Source of the DNA: Panopea generosa
Taxonomy: Eukaryota > Mollusca > Bivalvia > Adapedonta > Hiatellidae
Length of the DNA: 64,000 bases
Direction: 5' to 3'
Assembly (NCBI GenBank): GCA_029582155.1
Contig: CM055907.1
Span: forward strand, 8,395,001 to 8,459,000
Part shown: positions 21,345-34,440 of the stretch, piece after piece
How positions within the stretch are numbered: position 1 is the first letter of the stretch
Layout: each line of letters begins with the position of its first letter
Program-made: the position numbers and the translations under genes
Notes under the pieces: model-generated
Told to the model about the DNA's origin: nothing
Databases searched by the model: none
The model's input: the letters and a program-made list of their open reading frames with translations, nothing else

Positions 21345-24300
21345 TTAGTAGACATTTGAACTATTTGAAACGTTCGGTGTGCATAATAATTTTTTGTGTT
21401 TCTTTGAAAATTAATTCGTTTTCAGCATCTGTAAGAAGATTATTCCCGAACAATAGTTTGTTTGTGCTCAATGGATGGAAAATTCTAGTAGTCAAAAACA
21501 GGTTGTGTCTTTGTAAAGCGTAGCGTTTACACTTAAAAAAATAGTGCTCTGCATCTTCAATGTCACTACCACAGTCACATGTAGAGTTTTGTCTCAAGTG
21601 ATTTATAAACAAATCTGAATTTAAATTACTGCATTGATTTCTTATTCGAGCATGGTAAATTGATGAAATTCTTACACCACTTAAATAATATTTTGGGACA
21701 ATAGGTGGTTTAAACTGAACCTTAAGTTTTGTTTTAAAATTTGAAAGAGTTGGTGCTTCACGGATATTTTGGTCAAGTTCGTTCCATAGTTTAACAGAAG
21801 AAGGGATCACAGATTTAGAAAAAAATTCTGTTCTTCTTTGAACGGTTGAAAAGTTTCTCAAATTATACGGATTGAGGAAACAATTCAGAGAGATATGTAG
21901 GTAAAAAACCATGTTTTTCTTTATATACTAAATTTTTGTATTTTCCGTCTGTCTGAAAGAGATACCCAGCCAATTTCAATTAAATCTATTTATTGAGACA
22001 GAGCGTGTTAGACCAGTTACTATTCTTGCAGCTTCATATTGTATTTTTTCTAATGCCTCTTTTTCACTAATGGTGCATCTATCCCAAACAACTGATGCAT
22101 ATTCTAGTATAGGTCTAAGATAAGAAATGTAAATTTGATTGAGTGTTGAGCGTTTTAATTTGAATTTTAACATTTGCATTGAACCTAATACTTTTGCGGC
22201 TGAAGAAGAGATTTTTGATATATGTTTATGCCATGAACCGTCTTTACATAAAGTGACACCAAGATGCTTATGGTGCTGAACAGAAACTTGATCAGTTCAA
22301 GCGAAGATTAATTTTGAAGGTTCTTTGTTAGCTAGCGAAAAAGTCACGACTTGTGTTTTTAATGGATTAAAATTTACGAGCCATTGTCTAGACCAAGCAG
22401 AAATCATTTGTAAATCAGAATTAAGGGTTGTTTCAATTATTTTTGTGTTGAATGATGATACTGCAAGAGAGCTGTCATCAGCAAAGAGTCTGGTAGTACT
22501 TACTAATGATTCAGCTATATCATTGACATAAATTAAAAATAAAAGAGGGCCAAGCACTGAGCCTTGAGGAACACCGGCATTTAAATATTTGGTTTCTGAA
22601 AAGGAAGAGCCAATAAATACTCTTTGCGTCCTATTATTTAGATAATTTTCAATCCATCTGTTAAGTTTACCTGTAACTCCGTACTGACGCAGTTTATGTA
22701 TGAGACCCGAGTGCCAGACTCAGTCAAATGCTTTTGATATATCACAAAAAAACTATACTGGTGGTTTTCTTTTCATCAAATGCCTTACTAATTTGGTGGT
22801 ATATGTCAATTAACTGATGAATTGTTGAATGACCAGGGAGAAACCCTGACTGATTTTTATAAATAAGGTTATTTAAATGTAAATAATTGTATAAATGCTT
22901 GACTATTACTCTTTCCATGACCTTACCAATACAGCTAATTAATGAAATAGGTCTATAGTTTGATGGAATATCTTTAGCACCTTTTTTAAATAATGGCATT
23001 ACATTTGCTAATTTTAAACAATTTGAGTATATGCTTTCTTGTAGAGACCTATTAAAAATGATGCAAAGTGGTCGGCATAGTGTTTTAACTGTTTCTTTTA
23101 ACATGTGATGGCTTATTTCGTCTGGGCCGCTAGCTTTTTTGACAACTAAATTGGAGAGAACATCAGAAATCTCTTGTTCTGTGATATTGATATTATGAAT
23201 TGTGGCATCAGTTTTCAAAACAAAATTTGGAAGTTCAGAGTCAGTACCATCAATTGTAAAGATAGATACGAAGTAATTGTTTAAGGTATTGGCTATTTCT
23301 TCATCAGAAATTGAAAAATTATTGTTTTCATTTTTTAGTGGTGGTATTTTATCACATTTTGTTGTATTTTCTTTTATAAGCATTTTTACCAGCTTCCAGT
23401 ACTGTGAGGGTTGTGTAGTATTTAAATCTTGTAATGAATATTCAATATTATTGAAAAATATTTCTTGGGCATGTTTTTTCATGTTATTTACTTTGTTTCT
23501 TATTCGCTTATAGTTGTTCCAGTCCAACATTTTATTTGATTGAATAGCCTTTTGTTTTAATCTGTCGCGTTTTCTGGATGTACTGCGTATTTCTGAATTA
23601 TACCATGGCTTATCACTAGGGCGTACTGTTACAAAGTAGGTTGGGATACAGGATTTTGCCATTTCGAGAAATTTACTAATGAATGAATTACAAGCTACAT
23701 CAACTGAGTTATTAAGAAGAAAAGACCAGTCTGCTGATTGTATAATGACATTTAACTTATTAAAATCTGCATTTTTGTAGTTCCAAACGCGACGCTTATA
23801 AGAAGCATTACATTTAAAATCAATTTTAACATGTGCATATGTGGCATAATGATCACTTATATGTCTGTCTGTTTCAAAAAATACCAGATTCATATGTTAA
23901 AATGTTGTTTGAAATTGCAATGGGATCAATTAAAGTACTTGAATGGTCACTAACACGGGTTGGAACTGTTATAACATTAGTCATGTTGTTCAGACTAAGA
24001 ATATCCCGAAATTTTCTATTAAGCGGATTCAGCTGGTCTTCATTTATATCTCCGACTAATATGATGTTTTGTATTTTCTCTGAAGCTTTTTCAATACATA
24101 TGTTTAATTTTGCCCAAAAGTCTACAGTAAAGTGAGGTGGCCTATATACTGTACATATTAAAAAAGGTTTATTTTTATCTTTGATTTCAATCCATAGTGT
24201 TTCTGGGACTAGGTTTTCTAAATCTAATAATCTTTGGGGTCTGAAATGAGATGAAGCATATACAAGAAATCCACCTGAATGTGAAGTATTGTCTTTCCTG

Positions 24301-24850
24301 AAAACATTATCAAAACCATCCAGAGATAAAAGGCTGTTGTTTACTTCTGTTGATAAGTGGGTTTCAGTGAAGCATAAAATGTCAAAATCCGTAAAATTTT
24401 CCTTAATGTAATTCATCTTATTTCTAATACTGCGGATATCTTGGTGTACTATTGAAAGGCAATGATCCGTATAATTAGTAGGGCCTGGATTAATCTCAAT
24501 ATCACCTGATAACAAGATTAATATAGTTAAAAAGATATTACAAAATGAATCTAACAATATTACTTTGTTGTCTATGTTATGTGGCACTTGAAGATTCATG
24601 ATTTCATATTTTTGGTAATTTCTGACAGGTAATTTGGAGAAATAACATAGTAAAATAACTGACAATAAAACAAACTGAATGATACGGATAATGTACGGTA
24701 TACGACAATTACATTTTCTAGCATGTTTGAACAGTTCATTTCTCATACGTATAAGATCATTTATAACAGTTAACAGTGGATATGAAATAAAACAGTAAGA
24801 TTTTGATAATCTCTGTCTACCGTTGTAGTATAGCCCTATTGACACTCTCC
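21345..24850 (-). mobile_element. CR1/jockey-type non-LTR retrotransposon with 2A-like motif (decayed)
   Basis: Minus strand, 5' to 3'. The frame 24845-23874 has two hydrophobic segments (about residues 51-70 and 95-112) and a 2A-like D-I-E-I-N-P-G-P (residues 115-122, nt 24503-24480). An APE-type endonuclease follows, with F-T-E-T-H, V-G-D-I-N and S-D-H. The frame 23893-22742 carries the endonuclease end (S-D-H-Y-A) and the RT fingers (N-Y-R-P-I-S-L). 22557-22297 carries the RT palm (F-A-D-D). 21912-21361 carries the C terminus with a C-D-C-G-x6-H-Y-F-F-K-C motif. It is broken by single-base shifts in A runs at 23876-23881 and 22746-22752. In-frame stops occur at 22720-22722 and 22297-22299, and probably at about 21976 and 21928. 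It cannot make full protein. Confidence 0.88.
24480..24503 (-). other. 2A-like ribosome-skipping motif in the LINE
   Basis: The eight codons for D-I-E-I-N-P-G-P match the 2A core consensus D-x-E-x-N-P-G-P and directly follow a hydrophobic stretch. In known 2A peptides the ribosome fails to join the final G-P bond. It would separate the hydrophobic N-terminal peptide from the endonuclease-RT protein. Activity is inferred from the motif only. Confidence 0.7.
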
Positions 24851-26385
24851 ATGAAGCTATGTCATTACCTATTGGGTAAAAGTTTTAAGTCAATAAATAT
24901 GGAGAGAGAACAAAGAGCTACACATTTGAATATAATTGGGAGACTATCTGGGTATCGGCAGAAAAGGAATTCCTTTGGAAGCAGGAGACTAACTGAAAAA
25001 AAATTAAATAACAACATAAATGAGTATAATGAAATGCTCAGTGAAAACATAATTGAAAAATTAGATAATGAAAAAAAAAACAATTCCTAGATAGGGTGAA
25101 TATAAATTTGATCAGAATAAGAAAGTCAATGGATTTTGTCTGAAAGTATACACTAAATAATGTCTATTAAAATAAAAAAAAGAATGTAAATAAAACTAGA
25201 ATTCTCAAAGAAAAAAAATAAAACTAGAATTCTCACAGATAATCGTTCTGAGTTTATAGTAAATTGGTAGTACATAATTATGCTGGATACCAATACTAAT
25301 TTGAATGCATATATTTTGGAACAAAGGTGTAGAACATAGTGGTTGTAGATTACATTTGGCAAGTGCTCCTCTACACTATTATTATCATACAAATTCAAAA
25401 ACAACAACAAAAAGCTACATGTGAATACACATACAGTAACACACATATTATATACATGTGTGCATACAAATATCCGCAAATTTACACTTACATACATAAA
25501 TACAAATGCACATGTATGAACTCATACATATATATCATACGTTTGTATACAATTAATTTGAATGCCTGTATTTCTTCTCTTTATCATGGTCGATGGTTGG
25601 CCGCTCGCGTTTCTCTGACGACTCAGTCTATTGTTCAATTATCAAATCACGTACACAAACTCTGATTTATAAGCTTGCGTTTTAATGGAGAATTAAACAA
25701 CTTGTCTACGTTATTATTATGATCATGTCCGAAAATTAGATTACTGCAATAATTTTATATATGCTCTATGTTTCATTGCATTCTTAAAGGGAGTTTATCA
25801 GGGGAAAAACACTATAAATGTCTTAATAGATACAAATAATTATTTAAAAGTGGAAATCACGCGACTTATTTAATACGTCATTCAATATGTTGCAATTTTA
25901 AGCGGGAAATCTATTATAGTCTAACCAAGGCGCGTAGCCGAAGTTAGGAAATGTCTTTTCAATATATTATTTTGGCATGTTTAAATATATATCCTTTTGG
26001 CAATACGGGATCAGTGAGTATGTACACGCATGATATAATGGCAAACCATGTTTTAGCCAAGTTTAAATTTTGAAAAATCCTGATTCAATTTGATCCGTAT
26101 TTGAGTTTTTAGAATGGGGATTTCGTTTCTGGTTTACACTCCAATTTTTAAATATCGATTTCGTCACGTCATTTGACATAACAAAACATTCCTTTTTTAT
26201 TTATTATTGATAATGATATGCTTTTTATCCATTTAAATTTTTATTTAATTTTTGAAGATATTTATAGTGGTTTCACTCGATATACTCACTTTAAAATAAC
26301 GAAATAATATTGGCGATTAATGACTGCTAAGTTAATACTTACACACAATAGTTCTATCATTATTATTATTATAAGCCGCTAGTTG
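24851..26385. other. Gene 2 intron 2, possible LINE 5' region and AT-rich DNA
   Basis: 24851-25090 may be the 5' untranslated part of the LINE. A short direct repeat, aaaactagaattctca, occurs at about 25192 and 25220. The rest is AT-rich without a recognisable feature. Confidence 0.4.
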
Positions 26386-26387
26386 TT

Positions 26388-26388
26388 G

Positions 26389-26428
<40 letters not shown>
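26388..26428. repeat. (CA)n microsatellite
   Basis: About 19 ca dinucleotides ending in atatatg. Confidence 0.9.
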
Positions 26429-26432
<4 letters not shown>

Positions 26433-26639
26433 GATTTGAGTACATCGAGAAGTATTTATTTTATTTCACATATGTGTGTTAATCAATATTGAAGGATCAT
26501 TCTTAGAATAGATGATGCGAATGCTATTGTATTTAACATTATTATATAAAAAAAACTACCCTACGCTATTATGTAAATTGTCTTTGGCATTGTTAATATT
26601 TGTTTGTAATTTTCTCTTTAATTAAGGTAATTTGTTAGT

Positions 26640-27020
26640 TATTTCAAATACTTATATAGAGAAGGAAAAAACAACTGATTGTATTCACACAAAATCTCGC
26701 GAAATCTCGTTTTCAGATATCCTAATTTCAATTAATCTCATAAATAGAAATCAAAATTCTTTATTTGCACTATGGAATTCTATACAAAACGAGATTATTC
26801 CCAGCAAATTGTGTTTACAATTGTTGAAGTACTTATGATTACAGAATTTCTACACTGCATTCAAGATTCTTTTGGTTGTTTAAATCATTATAAATCATCT
26901 ACATTTAATGTAAAATTGAATGATTAATTGGCCATTTTTTAATTCTTCGCATGCTATTTTGTCAACATCTAATAAAGAGATGCAAGTTTCCTATCCTTGG
27001 TTTTTAAGTCCCTGGTTATA
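26640..27020. repeat. Duplicated block, copy 2 (partner 5281-5600)
   Basis: See the shared blocks listed for 5281-5600. An about 50-bp insertion relative to copy 1 lies near 26880-26935. Confidence 0.7.
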
Positions 27021-27214
27021 TTGACCGCCTTGTGAAAGGCAACAGTCATGTGAATGGTATCCCTAATAAAGCCTTGAACTGAATTGATCTATTGCATGAT
27101 CATGAGTTAAATAATGATTTCAACTCTTTTTAAGTTAATCAAATCTTTATCTCATCTAAATAATTTTGGTTTTTGTTCATAAATAGGTATATGTATGCGG
27201 GAAGTGTGAGGCCC

Positions 27215-28300
27215 TTCCAGGGGTTTTGGAGATCTGGGGAACATTAGCCATTACTTGCAGGGATCCAGGGATCAAAGGTCTAATTTTAGAGATCTGGGGA
27301 ACATTAGCCATTACATTGAGAGATCCAGGGATCAAAGTCCTAATTTTAGAGATCTGAGGGAACATCAGCCATTACATTCAGAGATCCAGGGATCAAAGTC
27401 CTAATTTTAGAGATCTCGGGAACAATGGCCATTACTTTCAGGGATCCAGGGATCAAAGTCCTAATTTTACAGATCTGGAGGAACATTGGCTATTATATTC
27501 AGAGATCCAGGGATCAAAAGTCCTAATTTTAGAGATCTCGGGAACATAGGACATAACTTTCAGAGGTCCAGGGATCATAGTCCTAATTTTAGAGATATGG
27601 GGGAACATTGGCCATTACTTTCAGGGATCCATGGATCAAAGTCCTAATTTTAGAGATCTGGAGGAACATTGGCTATTACATTCAGAGATCCAAGGATAAA
27701 AGTCCAATTAGAGATCTCGGGAACATAGGCCATAACTTTCTGGGATCCAGGGATGAAAGTCCTAATTTTAGAGATCTGGGGGAACATTGGCCATTACTTT
27801 CAGGGATCCAGGGATCATAGTCCTAATTTTAGAGATCTGGGTGAACATTGGCCATTGCATTCAGAGATCCAGGGATCAAAGTCCTAATTTTAGAGATCTC
27901 GGGAACATAGGACATTACTTTCAGGGATCAAGGGACCAAATACCTAATTTTAGAGATCTGGAGGAACATTGGCTATTACATTCAGAGATCCAGGGATCAA
28001 AGTCCAATTAGAGATCTCGGGAATATAGGCCATAACTTTATGGGATCCAGGGATGAAAGTCCTAATTTTAGAGATCTGGGAGAACATTGGCCATTACTTT
28101 CAGGGATCCAGGGATCATAGTCCTTATTTTAGAGATCTGGAGGAACATTGGCCATTACTTTCAGGGATCCAGGGATCATAGTCCTAATTTTAGAGATCTG
28201 GGTGAACATTGGCCATTGCATTCAGAGATCCAGGGATCAAAGTCCTAATTTTGGAAATCTGGGGGAACAATGGCTGTTCCTTTAAGATATTCAAGGAACA
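27215..28300. repeat. 60-bp minisatellite, about 18 copies
   Basis: The unit begins gatccagggatcaaagtcct, continues aattttagagatctgggg and ends with a ccattactttcagg segment. Unit length varies 57-61 bp. Each unit carries a ttactttcag string resembling a splice acceptor. It ends about 90 bp before gene 2 exon 3. The open frames across it are artefacts. Confidence 0.93.
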
Positions 28301-28391
28301 GGGACACCCCTGTGGAGGGCCTCAACATTTATTCGTAATTTACTTGTTATGTACTCATGTTTTAATTATTATATATATTTTTTCATTTTTG

Positions 28392-28464
28392 CCTCGATGT
28401 CGAGGACGCAACATCTGTTTTCTGGTGCGGAGTGGCAATGGCGATGCCAGACCAGGATGCATCA
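28392..28464 (+). CDS. Gene 2, exon 3: N-terminal Cys module
   Basis: Read in phase 0 to phase 1 this gives P-R-C-R-G-R-N-I-C, then 13 residues, then C-I, followed by donor gtgagt. Its length (73 nt), exit phase and C-x5-C-x13-C spacing are identical to gene 1 exon 1066-1138. The downstream junction (A|CT) continues exactly into the exon at 38079. The oddity is the 5' side. The expected acceptor dinucleotide at 28390-28391 is TG, not AG, although a T-rich tract precedes it. The nearest AG, at 28403-28404, would remove the first cysteine and break the phase. Possibilities are a rare TG acceptor, a sequence error or allele, or a damaged exon. Confidence 0.6.
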
Positions 28465-28833
28465 GTGAGTATTCATACACGCATTTGTAAACACAGTATG
28501 TGTCACTTGTTGTGTGACAAGTCCTCTGTCTGGACCTTTGCATATATACTTAAGGCCAAATGACTATCTGAAATAATTAAAAAACAGATAGATATAATTT
28601 TGGTATTGGTTGAAAGAAACATTTAAAGCCAATAAATGTGTGGCTTTGAAGAAAATTATCCATTAGTTTTTATCAGACGTGGTGTTTTAGAAAGTTACAC
28701 TAATAAGTAGCACTAGCAGTTTTAGGATCGAATGTGGCCGCCGTGAGCGTTGCTAAATGCCGTTGCAATAATTGAGCCGGAATTCTATTTTGGGTATTTT
28801 ATTTAGCAGAAGCGGCTCCTTGTATAAGGCAAA

Positions 28834-30415
28834 ACATCATATTGCCAAACAGGGTACAAGAGCACTTTATTGTTTATTAAAAAAAACTAAAAAAAACTAA
28901 ATCATAAGGCAAAACATCATATTGCCAAACAGGGTACAAGAGCGCTTTATTGTTTATTAAAAAAACCTAAAAAAAACTAATTCATAAGGCAAAACATCAT
29001 ATTGCCAAACAGGGTACAAGAGCGCTTTATTGTTTATTAAAAAAACTTTTATTAAAAAAAAAAAAAAAAAATAAATTATAAGGCAAAACATCATATTGTC
29101 AAAACAGGGTACAAGAGCACTTTATTGTTTATTAAAAAAAACTAAAAATAAAATAAATTATAAGGCAAAACATCATATTGTCAAAACAGGGTAAGAGCAC
29201 TTTATTGTTTATTAAAAAAAACAAAAAAAGAAATAAATTATAAGGCAAAACATCATATTGCCAAAACAGGGTACAATAGCACTTTATTGTTTATTAAAAC
29301 AACTAAAAAAAAAATTATAAGCCAAAACATCATATTGCCAAACAGGATACAAGAGCACTTTATTGTTTATTAAACAAACTAAAAAAAAATAAATTATAAG
29401 GCAAAACATCATATTGCCAAACAGGGTACAAGAGCACTTTATTGTTTATTAAGAAAACTAAAAAAATAAATTATAAGACAAAACATCATATTGCCAAAAC
29501 AGGGTACAAACACTTTATTGTTTATTAAATAAACTAAAAATAAATAAATTATAAGGCAAAACATCATATTGCCAAACAGGGTACAAGAGCACTTTATTGT
29601 TTATTAAAAATACTAAAAAAAAATAAATTATAAGGCAAAACATCATATTGCCAAAACAGGGTACAAACACTTTATTGTTTATTAAAAAAACTAAAAAAAA
29701 CTAAATTTATAAGGCAAAACATCATATTGCCAAAACAGGGTACAAGAGCACTTTATTGTTTATTAAAAAAATTAAAAAACAATAAATTATAAGGCAAAAC
29801 ATCATATTGCCAAAACAGGCACAAGAGCACTTTATTGTTTATTAAAAAAACTAAAAACACTAAATTTATAAGGCAAAACATCATATTGCCAAAACAGGGT
29901 ACAAACACTTTATTGCTTATTAAAAAAACTAAAAAAAACTAAATTATAAGGCAAAACATCATATTGCCAAAACAGGGTACAAACACTTTATTGTTTATTA
30001 AAAAAACTAAAAAAAAACTAAATTATAAGGCAAAACATCATATTGCCAAACAGGGTACAAGAGCACTTTATTGTTTATTAAAAAAACAAAAAAAAAACTA
30101 AATTTATAAGGCAAAACATCATATTGCCAAAACAGGGTACAAACACTTTATTGTTTATTAAAAAAACTAAAAAAAAATAAATTATAAGGCAAAACATCCT
30201 ATTGCCAAACAGGGTACAATAGCACTTTATTGTTTATTAAAAATACTAAAAAAGATAAATTATAAGGCAAAACATCATATTGCCAAACAGGGTACAAGAG
30301 CACTTTATTGTTTATTAAGAAAAACTTAAAAAAACTAAATTTATAAGGCAAAACATCATATTGCCAAACAGGGTACAAGAGCACTTCATTGTTTATTAAA
30401 ACAACTTAAAAAAAA
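28834..30415. repeat. About 78-bp minisatellite, about 20 copies
   Basis: The unit begins aaggcaaaacatcatattgc, then caaacagggtacaagagc, actttattgtttattaaa and an A-rich spacer of variable length. Some copies lack the agag. It is intronic in gene 2. Confidence 0.93.
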
Positions 30416-31319
30416 GAAAGAAAGTAGCATTACCAATTGATATGCAAATACATGTAAATATTTTAATAAAGATGTTAAATCAGTTTTTCTTATGGTTGTG
30501 AAATCTGGGGTTTTAGAAATGTAGATATTATAGAAAGAGTACAGCTAAAAAAAAAATTAAAATATATTGTTGTCATCACACCCATTTCCGAACTGTATTA
30601 TTTCAATACTTATTTGTAATTATTTGTTATCCATTGTTGGACAGTAGTTGTTAATATTTTAATAATTAAGAAAATCAACTGAAGTAATTTGAGTATACTA
30701 TCAAATGTTACAGGCCAAATAAATTGAATATAATCATGTATTTCGTGGAACTCTCCCACAAAAAACGGACAGATGTTGTTCGTTTTCCCAGGTTATAAAT
30801 TTGAAATATCTTTGAAATATATACTGTATTTGTTATCAGCCATCTTAAATGATCCTTAACACTTTACAATTTTGCATGACCTCATGAGTTCATGTATATG
30901 TGAACTGAGTGAATCAAAGATATTGCATTGCACTGTATCGTATAGCTCAGTGTTTGCACAACCTTGCAAGGTCCACGTGAAGATGATTGACTGCATTAAC
31001 CAACGCTCACGGTGGACATGTAAACATTTGTAACAAAGACCTTTTATTTTAAATACCACCTTTGAAAAAAGTAGTAACAAATAAATTTCTGCAAAACTTC
31101 ACGCATGTGTTGGCCTTAAATTGTTCTTTCCAATAATACCAAATGTACATATAGCCGTTTTCAATTAGTTAAGAAATTCATAGTTCTGTTCAATGGACAA
31201 TACTTCTGGCCTTGGATATACATGCATAATTGACCAGCATGTGCGGTGTTCATCTTGTGTTAAAATTCTTCTGGATATTATAATTGAAAAACTTACACAA
31301 TGGTATTTTTACTCACATA
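30416..31319. other. Gene 2 intron 3, unique AT-rich DNA
   Basis: No gene or repeat is recognised between the 78-bp and 67-bp arrays. Confidence 0.5.
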
Positions 31320-34300
31320 TTTGTATAATCTATCGCAGATATTTGTGTTCCTTGCACTATGCATCTGTGTTACCATATCCTCAATATTTGTATTATCTAT
31401 CGCAGATATGTGAGCCCCCTGCACTACGTATTTATGTTACCATATCCTCCATATTTGTATTATCTATCGCAGATGTTTCTGTTTCCTGCCTTTCGTATTT
31501 ATGTTACCACACCTTACAGTTTTGTATTATCTATCACAGATGTTTGTATTCCCTGCCTTACGTATTTATGTTACCATAGCTTACAGTTTTGTATTATCTA
31601 TCACAGATGTTTGTATTCCCTGCCTTACGTATTTATGTTACCATAGCTTACAGTTTTGTATTATCTATCGCAGATATTTGTGTTACCTGCCTTACGTATT
31701 TATGTTACCATATCCTCCATATTTGTATTACCCCCCTGCCCTACGTATTTATGTTACCATATCCTCCATTTTTGTATTATCTATCGCAGATATCTGTGTC
31801 CCCTGCCTAACGTATTTATGTTACCATACCTTACATATTTGTATTATCTATCGCAGATTTTTGTGTTCCCTGCCCAGCGTATTTATGTAACCATATCCTC
31901 CATATTTGTATTATCTATCGCAGATGTTTCTGTTTCCTGCATTTTGTATTTATGTTACCACACCTTACAGTTTTGTATTATCTATCGCAGATGTTTGTAT
32001 TCCCTGCCTTACGTATTTATGTTACCATAGCTTACAGTTTTGTATTATCTATCGCAGATATTTATGTTACCTGCCTTACGTATTTATGTTACCATATCCT
32101 CCATATTTGTATTATCTATCGCAGATACTTGTGTTCCCTGCCTTGCGTATTTATATTACTATACCTTACATATTTGTATTATCTATCGCAGATATTTGTG
32201 TACCCTGCCTTACGTATTTATGTTACCAAACCTTACATATTTGTATTATCTATTGCAGATATTTCTGTTTACTGCCTTACGTAGTCATGTTACCGTACCT
32301 TACAATTTTGTATTATTTATCGCAGATATTTCTGCTCCTTGCCTTACGTATGTTGCCATACCTTACATATTTGTATTATCTATCGCAGATGTTTGTGTTC
32401 CCTGCCTTACGTGTTTATGTTGCCATACCTTACACATTTGTATTATCTATCGCAGGTGTTTGTGTTCCTTGCCCTACGTATTTATTTTGCCATACCTTAC
32501 ATATTTGTATTATATATCGCTGATATTTGTGTACCCTGCCTTACGTATTTATGTAACCATGTCTTACATATTTGTATTATCTATCGCAGATATTTGTTTT
32601 CCCTGTCTTACGTATTTATGTTACCAAACCTTACATATTTGTATTATCTATTGCAGATATTTCTGTTTACTGCCTTACGTAGTCATGTTACCGTACCTTA
32701 CACTTTTGTATTATTTATCGCAGATATTTCTGCTCCTTGTCTTACGTATGTTGCCATACCTTACATATTTGTATTATCTATCGCAGATGTTTGTGTTCCC
32801 TGCCTTAGGTATTTATGTTGCCATGCCTTACAAATTTGTATTGTCTATCGCAGGTGTTTGTGTTCCTTGCCTTACGTATTTATGTTGCCATACCTTACAT
32901 ATTTGTTTTATCTATTGCAGATGTTTGTGTTCCCTGCCATACGCATTTATGTTGCCATACCTTTCATATTTGTATTATCTATCGCAGATGTTTGTGTTCC
33001 CTGCCCTACGTATTTATGTTGCCATACCTTACATATTTGTATTATCTATCGCAGATATTTGTGTTTCCTGCCCTACGTATTTATGTTGCTATACCTTACA
33101 TATTAGTATTATCTATCGCAGATGTTTGTGTTCCCTGCCTTACGTATTTATGTTACCATACCTTACCTATTTGTATCATCTATAGTACATATTTGTGTTT
33201 CATGCCTTACGTATTTATGTGACCATACCTTACATATTTGTATCATCTATCGCAGATGTTTGTGTTCCCTGCCTTACGTATTTATGTTGCCATACCTTAC
33301 ACATTTGTGTTATCTATCGCAGATGTTTGTGTTGCTTGAATTACGTATTATGTTGCCATACCTTACATATTAGTATTAATTACGCAGATGTTTTTGTTCC
33401 CTGCCTTACGCATTTATGTTGCCATACCTTACATATTTGTATTATTAATCGCAGATGTTGTGTTTCCTTCCTTACGCATTTATGTTGCTATACCTTACAT
33501 ATTTGTATTATCTATCGCAGATGTTTGTGTTCTCGCCTTACGTATTTATGTTGCCATACCTAACAAATTTGTATTATCTATCGCAAATGTTTGTGTTTCC
33601 TGCCTTACGTATTTATGTTGCTATACGTTACATATTTGTGTTATCTATCGCAGATGTTTGTGTTTCCTGCCTTACGCATCTATGTTAGCATACATTACAT
33701 GTTAGTATCATCTATCGCAGATGTTTGTGTTTCCTGCCTTACGTATTGATGTGACCATACTTTACATATTTGTGTTATCTATCGCAGATGTTTGTGTTCC
33801 TTGCCTTACGTATTATGCTGCCATACCTTACATATTTGTATTATCTATCGCAGATGTTTGTGTTCTCGCCTTACGTATTTATGTTACCATACCTTACATA
33901 TTTGTATTATCTATCGCAGATGTTTTTGTTCCCAGCCTTACGTATTTATGCTGCCATACCTTACAAATTTGTTTTATATATCGCAGATGTTGGTGTTTCC
34001 TGCCTTACGTATTTATGTTAGCATACCTACCATGTTAGCATTATCTATCGCAGATGTTTGTGTTTCCTACCTTACGTATTTATGTTGCTATACCTTACAT
34101 ATTTGTGTTATCTATCGCAGATGTTTGTGTTTCCTGCCTTATGTATCTTTGTTAGCATACCTTACATGTTAGTATCATCTATCGCAGATGTTTGTGTTGC
34201 CTGCCTTACGTATTATGTTGCCATACCTTACATATTTGTATTATCTATCGCAGATGTTTGTTTTTCCTGCCTTACGTATTTATGTTGCTATACCATACAT

Positions 34301-34440
34301 ATTTGTGTTATCTATCGCAGATGTTTGTGATTCCTGCCTTACGTATTTATGTTGCTATACCTTACATGTTAGTATTATCTACCGCAGATGTTTGTGTTTC
34401 CTGCCTTACTTATTTATGTTGCCATACCTTACATATTTGT
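31320..34440. repeat. 67-bp minisatellite, about 46 copies
   Basis: The unit contains tttgtattatctatcgcag, atgtttgtgttccctgcc, ttacgtatttatgttgcc and atacctt. 67 is not a multiple of three, so each frame reads the unit in all three phases, and hydrophobic pseudo-proteins with a 67-residue period appear. Each unit has tctatcgcag (acceptor-like) and, 22 nt later, gtattt (donor-like). There is no evidence of translation. Confidence 0.93.

Noticed and set aside
24803..25090. A 95-codon + strand ORF opposite the LINE 5' end
   Set aside because: Lys/Asn-rich AT-driven frame with no recognisable domain or splice context. It partly overlaps the LINE coding region on the other strand.
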